A DNA stretch of 64,000 nt from Coriobacteriaceae bacterium AF08-21. Its GTDB lineage: Bacteria > Actinomycetota > Coriobacteriia > Coriobacteriales > Coriobacteriaceae. Below, one piece after another: positions 26,167 through 35,453 of the stretch. The stretch is from NCBI GenBank assembly GCA_027687465.1, contig JAQCQR010000006.1, forward strand, positions 62,001-126,000, written 5' to 3'. The position numbers and the translations under genes are program-made. Within the stretch, counting starts at the first letter, position 1. Every line of letters starts with the position of its first letter. The notes under the pieces were generated by a model, which was given only the letters and a program-made list of their open reading frames with translations, ran no database searches and was not told the origin of the DNA.

Positions 26167-27636
26167 GTGACAGAAACGTTTGATATCGCGATTGTGGGCG
26201 CGGGCATCACCGGATGCGCCATCGCGCGGCAGCTCGCGCGGTTTGACCTGTCCATTTGCGTGGTCGAGGCGGCTAACGATATTGCGCTGGGCGCGTCGAA
26301 GGCCAATGGCGGCCTGGTGCACGCCGGCTACGATCCGACACCGGGCACCGTAAAGGCGCAGGTCAACGCCCGTGGCTGCGAGTTGTACGGTGCGTGGGCG
26401 CAGGAGCTGGGCTTTCTGTTCTGCCGCACCGGGTCGATGGTGTTGGGCTTTAACGACGAGGACCGCGCGCATCTGGAAAAGCTGCGCCAGAATGGCCTGG
26501 CCAACGGGGTGCCCGAGCTGTCAATCGTCGGACCCGACCGCATCCACGAATTAGAACCGCGCGCCAGTACCAAGGCGACATGCGCGCTGTGGTGCCCCTC
26601 GACTGGGTTTGTCGACCCGTTTGAGGTTGCCATCGCCGCGCTGGAGAACGCCGTGGCCAACGGGGTGACGTTTATGCGCTCCGCACCGGTGGAAGCGATT
26701 GAAGTCGCGAGCTCGGGCGAAGACGCACGCTTTGCGCTGGCAACCCCCGCTGGCAACGTGCGCTGCCGCTACCTGATCAACGCCGCGGGCAACGGAGCCG
26801 CGGACATCTCGCATATGGCGGGCGCCGAGGAGTTCCATATGGTCTGGCGTCAGGGCAACATCGTGGTGCTGGACAAGGAGCCGCGCACGCTCATGCCGCT
26901 CTACCCCGTTCCGACGCCGATATCGAAAGGCGTCATCGTGACGGGGACCGTTCATGGCAACACCGTGATTACCGCGACGGCCGCCGTGCGCGAGCCGGGC
27001 GACACGCAGACCTATGCGAGCGATGTAAACGCGCTCCTGAACGGCGCGCGCAAGCTGGTGCCCGACCTGGAGACGCGCCGCGTGGTTCGTGCGTTTGCCG
27101 GCGGGCGTCCGGTCATTCGGGGAACGAACGACTTCTTTATTGGACAGTCGGCCGTGGTGCCGGGGCTCTTCCAAGCGGCGGGCATTCAGTCCCCAGGCGT
27201 GGCGAGCGCGCCTGCCATTGCCGAGCGCATGGAGCTTGTGATGCGTGAGGCGGGCGTGGAGCTGCACGAGCGGGCGGACTGGAATCCAATTCGCCGCGCG
27301 CCGGACGACTTTGACCGCGCACCGCTGGCTCGCAAGGAAGAACTCATTGAGTCCGATCCCGCGTGGGGGCAGATCGTCTGCCGCTGCGAAACGGTGCCCG
27401 AGGCCGAGATTGTGGCCGCGATCCGACGCCGTCCGGGCGCGATTTCGGTCGAGGGCGTCAAGCGCCGCTGCCGCGCCGGCATGGGTCGGTGCCAAAGCGG
27501 TTTTTGCCAGAGCCGCGTGGTTGCGATCCTTGCCCGCGAGCTGGGCTGCGACCCCAGCGAGGTGCTGCTGGAGGATACCGGATCCTGGTTGGTTGAGGGA
27601 TCGATGAAGGGGGTGCACCAGGATGGCGACGCTTGA
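26167..27636 (+). CDS. FAD-dependent glycerol-3-phosphate dehydrogenase-like protein (GlpA type) with BFD-like [2Fe-2S] domain
   Basis: The 489-residue product opens with the FAD-binding fold IAIVGAGITGCAIARQL and contains GASKANGGLVHAGYDP and FAGGRPVIRGTNDFF, as in GlpA/LhgO-type DAO-family dehydrogenases. The C-terminal ~90 residues carry a BFD-like cysteine set (CRCETVPEAE, CRAGMGRCQSGFC) for a [2Fe-2S] cluster. It probably oxidises glycerol-3-phosphate or a similar hydroxy acid and passes electrons to its partners. GTG start with GGGAGG upstream. It overlaps the next gene by 14 bases and forms a three-gene operon. Confidence 0.82.
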   Translation: MTETFDIAIVGAGITGCAIARQLARFDLSICVVEAANDIALGASKANGGLVHAGYDPTPGTVKAQVNARGCELYGAWAQELGFLFCRTGSMVLGFNDEDRAHLEKLRQNGLANGVPELSIVGPDRIHELEPRASTKATCALWCPSTGFVDPFEVAIAALENAVANGVTFMRSAPVEAIEVASSGEDARFALATPAGNVRCRYLINAAGNGAADISHMAGAEEFHMVWRQGNIVVLDKEPRTLMPLYPVPTPISKGVIVTGTVHGNTVITATAAVREPGDTQTYASDVNALLNGARKLVPDLETRRVVRAFAGGRPVIRGTNDFFIGQSAVVPGLFQAAGIQSPGVASAPAIAERMELVMREAGVELHERADWNPIRRAPDDFDRAPLARKEELIESDPAWGQIVCRCETVPEAEIVAAIRRRPGAISVEGVKRRCRAGMGRCQSGFCQSRVVAILARELGCDPSEVLLEDTGSWLVEGSMKGVHQDGDA

Positions 27637-28987
27637 TATGCGTGACGGACGTGCGGAGACCGGAGCTACAGAGGCGGTGCAGACGCAGGCGTTCGACGTG
27701 ATCGTTATCGGCGGCGGTCCCGCCGGTATGGCGGCCGCGCTTGCCGCGCATAAGGCCGGCGCGCAGGTGGCCATCGCGGAGCGCGAGCAGCATCTGGGCG
27801 GGATCCTCCGCCAGTGCATTCACCCCGGTTTTGGCCTTTCGCACTTTAAGCAGGAGCTCACCGGCCCCGAGTACGCGCAGCGCTTTATCGACCAGGTGCG
27901 CGCGACCGACATTGCGCTGTTCCTGGGCAGTATGGTGCTCGGGATTGATTCGAGCGAGTCCACGGAAGACGCCACACTCCACACCGTCACGCTCATGAAT
28001 CCCTCCGGTATGCTGCAGCTCACCGGACGCGCGGTCGTCCTTGCCATGGGCTGCCGCGAGCGCACCCGCAGCGAGATCAAGATTCCCGGTAGCCGTCCCG
28101 CCGGCGTATTTACGGCCGGCTTGGCGCAGCGATACATCAATATCGAAAACCTCAAACCCGGCTCGCGCGCCGTCATTTTGGGTTCGGGCGATATCGGGCT
28201 TATCATGGCACGTCGCTGCACGCTCGAGGGGATTTCGGTCGAGGGCGTGTACGAGCTCATGCCGTACGCCAACGGCCTGCGCCGCAATGTGAAGAACTGC
28301 CTGGACGACTTTGACATTCCGCTGCACCTGTCCACCACGGTCACGCGCGTGATCGGGCACGACCGCGTGGAGGCCGTCGAGGTAAGCCAGGTCGACGAGC
28401 GCCTGGCGCCCATTCCGGGGACCGAGCGCGTTGTTCCGTGTGACACACTGCTGCTTTCGGTGGGATTGATTCCCGAGAACGAGCTTTCGGTTGCCGCGGG
28501 CGTGGAGCTTGACCCACGCACGCGCGGCGCCGTAGTTGACCAGAGCCTCCAGACAGGCGTGCCGGGCATCTTTGCCTGTGGCAACGTGCTGCACGTGCAC
28601 GACCTGGCCGACAACGTGACGACCGAGTCCGAGCGCGCCGGTGCAGCCGCGGCGGCGTACGCGCTGGTTGGCGGGGCCGAAACGAACGCGGTCGCGGACA
28701 CGAGCTGCGAGCTCACGGTCTCCCCTGCCGGCATTGCGGGCTACGCGCTGCCGGGACGCATTACGGCTGTGGCGCTCACCAAGCTCAACTTCCGCGTACG
28801 CCGGCCGGTCGATACCGCTCGAGTACGCATCTTGGCCAACGGCGAAGAAGTGTTTGCGGGCAAAGTCCGCGCGTTTAAACCGAGCGTCATGGAAAGCTTC
28901 CCGCTGCCGGCTAAGGTGATTCAACGCGCACTCGACCTGGGTGCCAGCGAAATCGTCCTGTCCGTCGATCCCGTTGAGGAGGCATAG
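27623..28987 (+). CDS. NAD(P)/FAD-dependent oxidoreductase, partner of the GlpA-like protein
   Basis: A 454-residue pyridine-nucleotide-disulfide-type flavoprotein: VIVIGGGPAGMAAALAAHKAG (FAD site, about 20-40), GGILRQCIHPGFG, VVLAMGCRERTRSE, a second nucleotide fold AVILGSGDIGLIMARR and GIFACGNVLHVHD near the end. In many anaerobes it stands between a GlpA-like and a DUF1667 protein and likely carries electrons between the substrate dehydrogenase and NAD or a membrane acceptor. ATG start overlapping the upstream gene. The substrate is not fixed by sequence. Confidence 0.82.
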   Translation: MATLDMRDGRAETGATEAVQTQAFDVIVIGGGPAGMAAALAAHKAGAQVAIAEREQHLGGILRQCIHPGFGLSHFKQELTGPEYAQRFIDQVRATDIALFLGSMVLGIDSSESTEDATLHTVTLMNPSGMLQLTGRAVVLAMGCRERTRSEIKIPGSRPAGVFTAGLAQRYINIENLKPGSRAVILGSGDIGLIMARRCTLEGISVEGVYELMPYANGLRRNVKNCLDDFDIPLHLSTTVTRVIGHDRVEAVEVSQVDERLAPIPGTERVVPCDTLLLSVGLIPENELSVAAGVELDPRTRGAVVDQSLQTGVPGIFACGNVLHVHDLADNVTTESERAGAAAAAYALVGGAETNAVADTSCELTVSPAGIAGYALPGRITAVALTKLNFRVRRPVDTARVRILANGEEVFAGKVRAFKPSVMESFPLPAKVIQRALDLGASEIVLSVDPVEEA

Positions 28988-28990
28988 CTC

Positions 28991-29389
28991 ATGAGTACGA
29001 ATGTGACCGAGACGCTGCAGTTCAACTGCACCACCTGCCCATCCGAGTGCCTCCTGACCGTAGAGGTGGAGCACGACGCCAATGGCACCGTGGTGGAAGT
29101 GCGCTCCGTAACCGGTAACAACTGCCCGCGCGGCGATACGTTCGCACATCAGGAGCTCACCTGCCCCATGCGCGTGCTCACAACGACCGTGGCCGTCTCC
29201 GGCGGCGACGAAGCCCTACTCCCCGTCCGCACGGCCGAAGCCATCCCGCTAGAACTCCACGCCCAAGCCATGAACCTCATCCGAGGCCTAGTCGTCAACG
29301 CCCCCATCCGCATGGGCGACGTCGTGCTGGAAGATCTTCTCGACACCAACATTGACCTAGTCGCCAGTATGGACATCGACCCAGCCTAA
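28991..29389 (+). CDS. DUF1667 domain protein of the glycerol-3-phosphate dehydrogenase operon
   Basis: The 132-residue product has the DUF1667 pattern: an N-terminal CTTCPSEC, NNCPRGDTFAHQELTCPMRVLTTTV, and a C-terminal half ending with IRMGDVVLEDLL. Conserved cysteines suggest a small metal- or iron-sulfur-binding subunit. It starts three bases after the upstream stop and completes the three-gene set. No membrane segment is seen. Confidence 0.85.
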   Translation: MSTNVTETLQFNCTTCPSECLLTVEVEHDANGTVVEVRSVTGNNCPRGDTFAHQELTCPMRVLTTTVAVSGGDEALLPVRTAEAIPLELHAQAMNLIRGLVVNAPIRMGDVVLEDLLDTNIDLVASMDIDPA

Positions 29390-29517
29390 GAAGCAAATTT
29401 GGGACGGGCTCTTTTAGCTGCTTTTGCAAGGAGTGTCCCGAAGTGCCGGCATAAAAGGAACGTCCCTATGTGCCGGGCTTGGGATACCATGGTGGCAGCC
29501 TAGCGAAAGGATGTTTC

Positions 29518-30606
29518 ATGGCACATGTCGATGACCAGCGCGTGGCGCGCGTGCTCGATGCGCTCGAGGCTCAGCACCCCGGCGCACAGCTGCTCGTAAA
29601 CGACCCGTGGTCAATCTATTACCTGACCGGCTTTTATGCCGATATGTTCGAGCGTTTTTGCGGCGTGCTACTCGTGCGCAATGCCGAGCCAGTGATCTTG
29701 GTCAACGCCCTGCACCAGCTGCCAGAGTATGACAATGCCCGCGTTGCCTATCACACCGATACCGACGTCGTGACCGACGCCATCACTCGCGAGATCGATC
29801 CGACCAAACCGCTCGGCATCGACACCGTCATGCGCTCCGGCTTTTTGATGCCGCTCATGGAGCGCCACGCCGCCAGCGAGTTTTTCCTGGGTGACTTTGC
29901 CGTCACCGCCGCACGCACCTACAAAGACGCTACCGAGCAGGAGCTTATGCGCGCGTCCTCGGCCGCCAACGACGCCGTGATGGCCGACGCCATCAAGCTC
30001 GTCCATGAAGGCGTGACGGAGCGCGAAATTGCCGATCAGATGCTCGGTCTGTACCGCAAGCACGGCTGCGAGGGCTTTAGCTTTCCGCCCATCGTGAGCT
30101 TTGGCGCCAACGCCGGCGACCCGCATCACGAACCCGACGACACCGTGCTCAAGCGCGGCGACGTGGTGCTGTTCGACATTGGCGGACGCCGCTGCAACTA
30201 TTGCTCGGACATGACGCGCACGTTCTTTTGGGGCGAGCCGGACGAGGAAACCGCACGCATCTACGATATCGTGCGCCGCGCCAACGAGACCGCCGAGGCG
30301 CTCATCGCACCGGGCGTGCGCATGTGCGACCTGGACCGTGCCGCGCGCGACGTGATTGAGGACGCGGGCTACGGCGAATACTTTACGCATCGCCTGGGTC
30401 ACTCGATCGGCCTGCAGGACCACGAGCCGGGCGACGTCTCGCTCGTCAACGAGCAGGTCGTAGAGCCGGGCATGACGTTCTCCATCGAACCGGGCATCTA
30501 CCTCCCCGACCGCACCGGCGTCCGCATCGAGGACCTGGCCCTGGTGACCGAGAACGGCGTCGAGATTCTCAACGCCTACCCCCACGACCCAGTCCGCTTA
30601 GACTAG
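29518..30606 (+). CDS. M24 family metallopeptidase (Xaa-Pro aminopeptidase/dipeptidase)
   Basis: Taking the ATG at 29518 (AAAGGA upstream) gives 362 residues. A creatinase-like N-terminal domain (about 1-130) precedes the pita-bread catalytic domain. Metal ligands are visible: Asp in VLFDIGG, Asp in CSDMTRTF, His in RLGHSIGLQDHE, Glu in FSIEPGIY and Glu in VRIEDLALV. It removes N-terminal residues ahead of proline or cleaves Xaa-Pro dipeptides in the cytoplasm. An in-frame upstream start at 29470 lacks a ribosome site. It stands alone after the glycerol operon. Confidence 0.88.
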   Translation: MAHVDDQRVARVLDALEAQHPGAQLLVNDPWSIYYLTGFYADMFERFCGVLLVRNAEPVILVNALHQLPEYDNARVAYHTDTDVVTDAITREIDPTKPLGIDTVMRSGFLMPLMERHAASEFFLGDFAVTAARTYKDATEQELMRASSAANDAVMADAIKLVHEGVTEREIADQMLGLYRKHGCEGFSFPPIVSFGANAGDPHHEPDDTVLKRGDVVLFDIGGRRCNYCSDMTRTFFWGEPDEETARIYDIVRRANETAEALIAPGVRMCDLDRAARDVIEDAGYGEYFTHRLGHSIGLQDHEPGDVSLVNEQVVEPGMTFSIEPGIYLPDRTGVRIEDLALVTENGVEILNAYPHDPVRLD

Positions 30607-30609
30607 GCA

Positions 30610-30640
30610 ATGCGGCAAAGGGGCTGTCCCTTTGCCGCAT
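30610..30640. terminator. Hairpin after the M24 peptidase gene
   Basis: ATGCGGCAAAGGG (30610-30622) pairs perfectly with CCCTTTGCCGCAT (30628-30640), a 13-bp stem with a five-base loop, four bases after the stop codon. There is no T-run, so it may be a processing or Rho-dependent end. Confidence 0.55.
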
Positions 30641-30663
30641 CACATGAATGCCGCCACAAAAAC

Positions 30664-30801
30664 GGCCTATCTACTACGTTTAGCCCGCGTGGGTCGACCA
30701 TACCCGTGTTTTCGCAAAACTGGCAAGCCCTTTACCTGCGGTTTTGATTTCGCAATTCTCGGTATGGTCGAGGGTTACCGGTCAAACGTAGTAAATAGGC
30801 C
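30664..30801. repeat. 138-bp imperfect palindrome in the convergent intergenic region
   Basis: The ends GGCCTATCTACTACGTTT (30664-30681) and AAACGTAGTAAATAGGCC (30784-30801) pair with one mismatch. A second inner stem TCGACCATACC / GGTATGGTCGA lies at 30694-30704 and 30761-30771. The size and nested symmetry resemble a small non-autonomous palindromic element or a structured RNA. No ORF is present. Confidence 0.7.
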
Positions 30802-30874
30802 CATTTCGTGGCGAGCAAGTCAACTCGAGGCGCAGGGCAGCCAAAAAAGCCCCGTCCCAAATTGACTGCTTTTG

Positions 30875-30941
30875 AGTTGCGGTGATATACGGACCGTTTG
30901 AGGCTTCTGGCTTGTAAAACAGTCCGTATTTCACCGCAACT
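30875..30941 (-). terminator. 20-bp stem hairpin downstream of folC
   Basis: AGTTGCGGTGATATACGGAC (30875-30894) pairs with its inverse at 30922-30941 with one mismatch, 27-base loop. It lies 15 bases after the folC stop and may act as its transcript end, although there is no clear T-run. Confidence 0.55.
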
Positions 30942-30955
30942 GATGAGGGGATGGG

Positions 30956-32314
30956 TTAACGGAGCAGCCCCGCTACTTCGCCGGCTAGGGTGATGGTACC
31001 GGCTGCTACGAAAGGCTCGCCCGCGGCATCGAAAGCCGCGAGGGCCTCGGATACGCTGGGGTACACGCCCGCGAGCTTGTCGGCGTCCACCAGGGAGGCA
31101 AGCTCCTGTGCGGGCAAGGCGCGATCGGAATCGGTCTGGGTTACGACCACGCGGGGGAACGCCGGAACCAGAACGTCAACGATACCCGCCACGTCCTTAT
31201 CGGCCAGCGCGGCGCACAGCAGCGTGGGGCGATTCTCTACGCACGAATCGATCTCGTCCAGTGCGCTCACAAAGTTCTCGCAGCTCTGAGGGTTATGACA
31301 GGCGTCGATCAGCTTGAGCGGATTGGTTCCCAGCACATCAAAGCGACCCGGCGTGGGGCAGCCCATAAGCGACGCATCGAGCTTGTCATGATCGAGCTCG
31401 CGACCCAGATACCCCTCGCACAGCATAATCGCGCACGCGGCATTCTGCGGCTGATACGCCGGCTTGACCATGCTAGACGTATAGATCGCACGCGGCGTGG
31501 TGCAGCTAAACTCAACCGTGTCGCCCACATGTGCCGGCACCTTGGTCGTGGCATGGTTCACCACCAGCGGCACTATGCCGCACTCGCGACAACGTGCATC
31601 CATCACGCGCTGAACGCTCGCCTCGTGCGTACCCTCGCCCAAAACAACCAGGCGTCCAGGCTTAATAACCACAGCCTTCTCCCCCGCAATGGCCTCGAGC
31701 GTATCGCCCAAAATGCGTGTGTGATCGAGCCCAATGCCCGTAATGGCAACGGCGACGGGATCGGTCGCACTCGTGGCGTCCCAGCGTCCGCCCATGCCGA
31801 CCTCGAGCACGGCAACATCCACCGCGGCCTCGGCAAACACGACAAGTGCGGCAGCCGTCAGCAGGTCAAACGGCGTAATGGAATAGGCTCGCTCCCCCGC
31901 CGCCACACGACGGGCATTCACGCGATGTCCCGCCTCAACAGCAGCAGAAACACCACGGGCAAAGGCCTCATCGCTCACGACGCGTCCATCGACCTCCATA
32001 CGCTCGGGATAGCGCACCAGCTGCGGCGACGTATACAGCGCGGTCTTGAGTCCCTCGCCGCGAAGGATGGCAGCCGAAAATCGCGTGGTCGAAGTCTTGC
32101 CATTGGTACCGGCAACCTGAATGCAATCAAAGTACTCGTCCGGACGCCCCAACTCATCGAGCATATCGACAACCGTCTCGAGCAGCGGCCCAGCATCCCC
32201 AGAAATCCGCCCTGTATCAGCAGCTAGCCCCACAGCCTCATCAAACGAAAGCAAATCAAACTCAAAAGGAACGGTATACAAGCCGGAACGCTTAGGCATT
32301 TTTAGAACCGCCAT
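30956..32314 (-). CDS. folC: Bifunctional folylpolyglutamate synthase / dihydrofolate synthase
   Basis: A 452-residue Mur-ligase-type ATPase. The P-loop IQVAGTNGKTSTTRF lies near residue 70, followed by YTSPQLVRYPERM (folate loop), EVGMGGRWDATSA and GLDHTRILGDTLEAIAGEKA (ATP/metal site). It adds glutamate to dihydropteroate and to folates. ATG 32314 has no ribosome site. The in-frame ATG at 32299 has GGCGG about eight bases upstream and may be the true start. A structured intergenic element (32357-32455) lies between it and valS. Confidence 0.92.
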   Translation of the reverse strand: MAVLKMPKRSGLYTVPFEFDLLSFDEAVGLAADTGRISGDAGPLLETVVDMLDELGRPDEYFDCIQVAGTNGKTSTTRFSAAILRGEGLKTALYTSPQLVRYPERMEVDGRVVSDEAFARGVSAAVEAGHRVNARRVAAGERAYSITPFDLLTAAALVVFAEAAVDVAVLEVGMGGRWDATSATDPVAVAITGIGLDHTRILGDTLEAIAGEKAVVIKPGRLVVLGEGTHEASVQRVMDARCRECGIVPLVVNHATTKVPAHVGDTVEFSCTTPRAIYTSSMVKPAYQPQNAACAIMLCEGYLGRELDHDKLDASLMGCPTPGRFDVLGTNPLKLIDACHNPQSCENFVSALDEIDSCVENRPTLLCAALADKDVAGIVDVLVPAFPRVVVTQTDSDRALPAQELASLVDADKLAGVYPSVSEALAAFDAAGEPFVAAGTITLAGEVAGLLR

Positions 32315-32356
32315 TCATAGAAAAATAAAACAGTATAGGTTGAGGATAGTCAGCGA

Positions 32357-32455
32357 AAACGCCTCTGATGAGCCAAGGTGCCGTGAAACAAGGGCGCATA
32401 GGGCTTATGCCCATGCGCCCGAAGTTGAACGGCAGATTGGCCATCAGAGGCGTTT
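32357..32455. ncRNA. Covarying structured element, copy C (folC-valS gap)
   Basis: Read on the plus strand: outer stem AAACGCCTCTGATG / CATCAGAGGCGTTT, then CCAA / TTGG, a GG/GA internal loop, TGCCGT / ACGGCA, and a large arm opening GAAAC and closing GTTGA, capped by GGGCGCAT / ATGCGCCC. The same architecture with different paired bases occurs at 55184-55277 and 56481-56580. The coding strand is uncertain; flanking genes are on the minus strand. A separate hairpin (CCGCCGTT / AACGGCGG, 32471-32492) follows. Confidence 0.6.
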
Positions 32456-32545
32456 GCAGCGTCGAGTCAGCCGCCGTTTGTTAGAACGGCGGAATAGGTG
32501 TCCGCAGCGGAGAGCAAAGCATCGGGACGCGCCCCCGAGTAAACC

Positions 32546-35242
32546 TTACGAGAAGTCAGCAACCTGAGCAGTCAGCGCCGCCAGGATCTCCTTGAGCTCA
32601 GCTGCACGGTCCCTCTTCTTCTGGACCACCGCAGGCGCGGCCTTGGCCACAAAGCCCTCGTTGGCAAGGGTCTTCTCGCAGCCAGCGAGTTCCTTCTGCG
32701 CCGCGGCAATCTCCTTCTCCAGGCGTGCCTTCTCGGCCGAAAGATCAACCTTGCCCTCGAGCACCACAAAGACCTCAACGCCGCTGTCGACCACGGCGAT
32801 GCTCGCAGCCGGCTTCTCGACGTCGGTACCCATGACCAGCGAAGCCGTGTTGGCCAGCGGCTCGATGGTCGAGCGCAGGCTCTCAAGCTTCTCGACGTCC
32901 TCGGCGCCGGCACGCACGACCACGTCGAGCTCGGCCTTGGGGCTCAAACGATAGCGCGAACGCGTGGCGCGGGCGGAGGAAACGACGGTACGGCACAGCT
33001 CAAACGCGCGCTCGGCAGGCTCGTCGACGTACTTGGCGTAGTCGGCGGGCTCGGGCCACTTGGCGATCATGAGCGCCTCGGCGCGGTTCACGTTGCCCTC
33101 GGCGTCCAGGTCGAGCACGCTCGCCGGCATGTTGTCCCAGATCTCCTCGGTAACAAACGGCATGAGCGGGTGCATCAGGCGAATGGAGGTGTCGAGCACA
33201 AAGATCAGGTTGCGCTGCGCCTGCAGACGACCCTCGCCCTTCAGGCGGGCCTTGGTGACCTCGACGTACCAGTCGCAGACCTCGTTCCAGAAGAACTGCT
33301 GCACGCCGCGGGCCATGTCGCCAAAGGTGTAGTTCTCGATGCCCTCGGTGACCATCTTCACGGCCTTGGCCAGGCGGCTGAACATCCAGGCGTCGGCCGG
33401 CGTCTCCACGACGGGCTCGCCGGGCGTATAGCCCTCCATGTTCATGAGCAGGAAGCGGCTGGCGTTCCAGATCTTGGTCACAAACGACTTGGCCTGGTCG
33501 GTGCGCGGACTGTCGATGAGCTTCTTGGTCTTCTTATCGATGTTCGCGTCAAACTTGACGTCCTGGTTGTTGGTGCACAGCGTCAGCAGGTTGTAACGCA
33601 TGGCGTCGGCACCGTACATGCCAATGAGGTCCATGGGGTCAACGCCGTTACCCTTGGACTTGGACATGCGGCTGCCGTCCTTGGCCAGGATCGTCGGGTA
33701 GATGACGACGTCCTTAAACGGCACCTCGTCCAGGAAGTACAGCGAGCTCATGACCATGCGGGCGACCCACAGCGCGATGATGTCGCGCGCGGTGACGAGC
33801 GCCGTCGTGGGGTGATGGCCCTCGAGCAGCTCCGGCTTTTGCGGCCAGCCCTGCGTGGCGAAGGTCCACAGCTGCGAGCTGAACCAGGTGTCCAGCACGT
33901 TCTCGTCCTGATGCACGTGATGGCCGCCGCACTTGGGGCACACGTCGGTGTCCTCGGTCAGGGCGTCCTCCCAGCCGCAGTCCTCGCAGTAGAACACGGG
34001 GATGCGGTGACCCCACCACAGCTGGCGGCTGATGCACCAGTCCTTGAGGTTCTCCATCCAGGTGGTGTAGGTCTGCGTCCAGCGCGCGGGGTGGAAGGTG
34101 ACCATGCCGGAGTTGACGGCGTCGAGCGCCGGCCCCTTGAGCTTGTCGACGGCCACAAACCACTGCTCGGACAGCCACGGCTCCAGTGCGGAGTCGCAAC
34201 GGTAGCAGTGCATGACGGAGTGGTCGAGCTCTTCAACGTGATCGAGCAGGTCGTGCTCCTCGAACCACTCAATGACGGCCTCGCGGCACTCGTCGCGGTT
34301 CATGCCGGTAAACTCGCCGTAGCCCTCGACGACCACCGCGTGCTCGTCGAAGATGTTGATCTGCGGCAGGTCGTGAGCCTGACCCATGGCGTAGTCGTTG
34401 GGGTCGTGGGCCGGAGTAACCTTAACGAAGCCGGAACCGAAGTTGGCGTCGACATGCCAATCCTCAAAGATGGGGATCTCACGGTCGACGATGGGAAGCT
34501 TGACGGTCTTGCCCACGAAGGCGGCCTTCTCGGGGTCCTTCGGGGAAACGGCGACGCCCGTGTCGCCGAGCATGGTCTCGGGGCGCGTGGTGGCGACGAC
34601 GATGTAGTCCTGGCCGTTGACCGGCTCGGTCAGCGGGTAGCGCAGGTGCCACAGGTGGCCCTTCTCGTCCTTGTACTCGGCCTCGTCGTCCGAGATGGCG
34701 GTGGTGCAGTTGGGGCACCAGTTGACGATACGCTTGCCACGGTAGATCAGGCCGTCGTGGTACCAGTCGCAGAAGACCTTACGCACGGCCTGGGCGTAAT
34801 CCTCGTCCATGGTGAAGCGCTCGTTGTCGAAGTCGACGGAGCAGCCCATGCGCTTGATCTGCTCAACGATGATTCCGCCGTACTCGTGGGTCCAGTCCCA
34901 ACAGGCGTCGACAAACTTGTCGCGACCGATCTCCAGGCGGCTGATGCCCTCGCTCTTGAGCTTCTTGTCGACCTTGGTCTGCGTGGCGATACCGGCGTGA
35001 TCGGTGCCCAACACCCAGCGCGTGGACTTGCCGCGCATGCGAGCCATACGGACGATGGCGTCCTGGATGGAGTCGTCGGTAGCGTGACCCATGTGGAGCT
35101 TGCCGGTCACGTTGGGAGGCGGAATGGTGACGGTGCAATCGCCCACGCCCTCACGGCGCTTGTAGTAGCCGCCGTCGAGCCACTTCTGCAGGATCGCCGG
35201 CTCGTTGGTCGACGGATCGTAGTTCTTGGGCATTTCTTCCAT
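32546..35242 (-). CDS. valS: Valine--tRNA ligase
   Basis: An 898-residue class I synthetase charging tRNA-Val. PPPNVTGKLHMGHA (HIGH region, with HMGH) lies near residue 40, the CP1 editing domain follows (TTRPETMLGDTGVAV), then the second signature KSKGNGVDP (KMSKS-like, in RMSKSKGNG), anticodon-binding helices and a C-terminal coiled coil rich in Lys, Glu and Ala (LSAEKARLEKEIAAAQ), as in ValRS. ATG 35242 follows GGGAGAG. The leader holds a strong hairpin that includes GGGGAGG. Confidence 0.96.
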   Translation of the reverse strand: MEEMPKNYDPSTNEPAILQKWLDGGYYKRREGVGDCTVTIPPPNVTGKLHMGHATDDSIQDAIVRMARMRGKSTRWVLGTDHAGIATQTKVDKKLKSEGISRLEIGRDKFVDACWDWTHEYGGIIVEQIKRMGCSVDFDNERFTMDEDYAQAVRKVFCDWYHDGLIYRGKRIVNWCPNCTTAISDDEAEYKDEKGHLWHLRYPLTEPVNGQDYIVVATTRPETMLGDTGVAVSPKDPEKAAFVGKTVKLPIVDREIPIFEDWHVDANFGSGFVKVTPAHDPNDYAMGQAHDLPQINIFDEHAVVVEGYGEFTGMNRDECREAVIEWFEEHDLLDHVEELDHSVMHCYRCDSALEPWLSEQWFVAVDKLKGPALDAVNSGMVTFHPARWTQTYTTWMENLKDWCISRQLWWGHRIPVFYCEDCGWEDALTEDTDVCPKCGGHHVHQDENVLDTWFSSQLWTFATQGWPQKPELLEGHHPTTALVTARDIIALWVARMVMSSLYFLDEVPFKDVVIYPTILAKDGSRMSKSKGNGVDPMDLIGMYGADAMRYNLLTLCTNNQDVKFDANIDKKTKKLIDSPRTDQAKSFVTKIWNASRFLLMNMEGYTPGEPVVETPADAWMFSRLAKAVKMVTEGIENYTFGDMARGVQQFFWNEVCDWYVEVTKARLKGEGRLQAQRNLIFVLDTSIRLMHPLMPFVTEEIWDNMPASVLDLDAEGNVNRAEALMIAKWPEPADYAKYVDEPAERAFELCRTVVSSARATRSRYRLSPKAELDVVVRAGAEDVEKLESLRSTIEPLANTASLVMGTDVEKPAASIAVVDSGVEVFVVLEGKVDLSAEKARLEKEIAAAQKELAGCEKTLANEGFVAKAAPAVVQKKRDRAAELKEILAALTAQVADFS

Positions 35243-35262
35243 ATATCTCTCCCTTGCCCGTC

Positions 35263-35302
35263 GGGGAGGAATGTAGGCCCGCTAGGGTCTGCATTCCTCC
35301 CC
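35263..35302 (-). promoter_or_regulatory. Long hairpin in the valS leader
   Basis: On the minus strand GGGGAGGAATG and CATTCCTCCCC pair over 11 bp, with a partly paired inner stem around TAGC. The arm contains a Shine-Dalgarno-like GGGGAGGAATG that would be masked in the hairpin. The T-box consensus is not seen, so the mechanism is unknown. Confidence 0.5.
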
Positions 35303-35391
35303 TTAGGTATCGATTACTTCAGTCTGATATGACTTCGCTGAGGCTTAAACAAACACACAGAATAACACAGGTAGTTGGGTGTTTTGCGTAT

Positions 35392-35430
35392 ATATAAAAT
35401 AGCCTCCGACCGCGGATGGTCGGAGGCTAT
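35392..35430 (-). terminator. clpX terminator
   Basis: A 13-bp perfect stem (ATAGCCTCCGACC / GGTCGGAGGCTAT at 35399-35411 and 35418-35430) is followed on the minus strand by TTTTATATATA. It lies 24 bases after the clpX stop. Confidence 0.88.
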
Positions 35431-35453
35431 TTGCAAGCACGTTTTTGGCAGGT

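Noticed and set aside
33170..35332. A 720-codon plus-strand open frame opposite valS
   Set aside because: It mirrors the codon structure of valS in G+C-rich DNA, has no ribosome site and shows no protein family features. The same holds for long plus-strand frames opposite thrS, the molybdenum hydroxylase, gdhA and modC.
35243..35391. T-box riboswitch ahead of valS (and of thrS)
   Set aside because: No T-box consensus or specifier-loop structure is visible; the thrS leader is only about 60 bases long.
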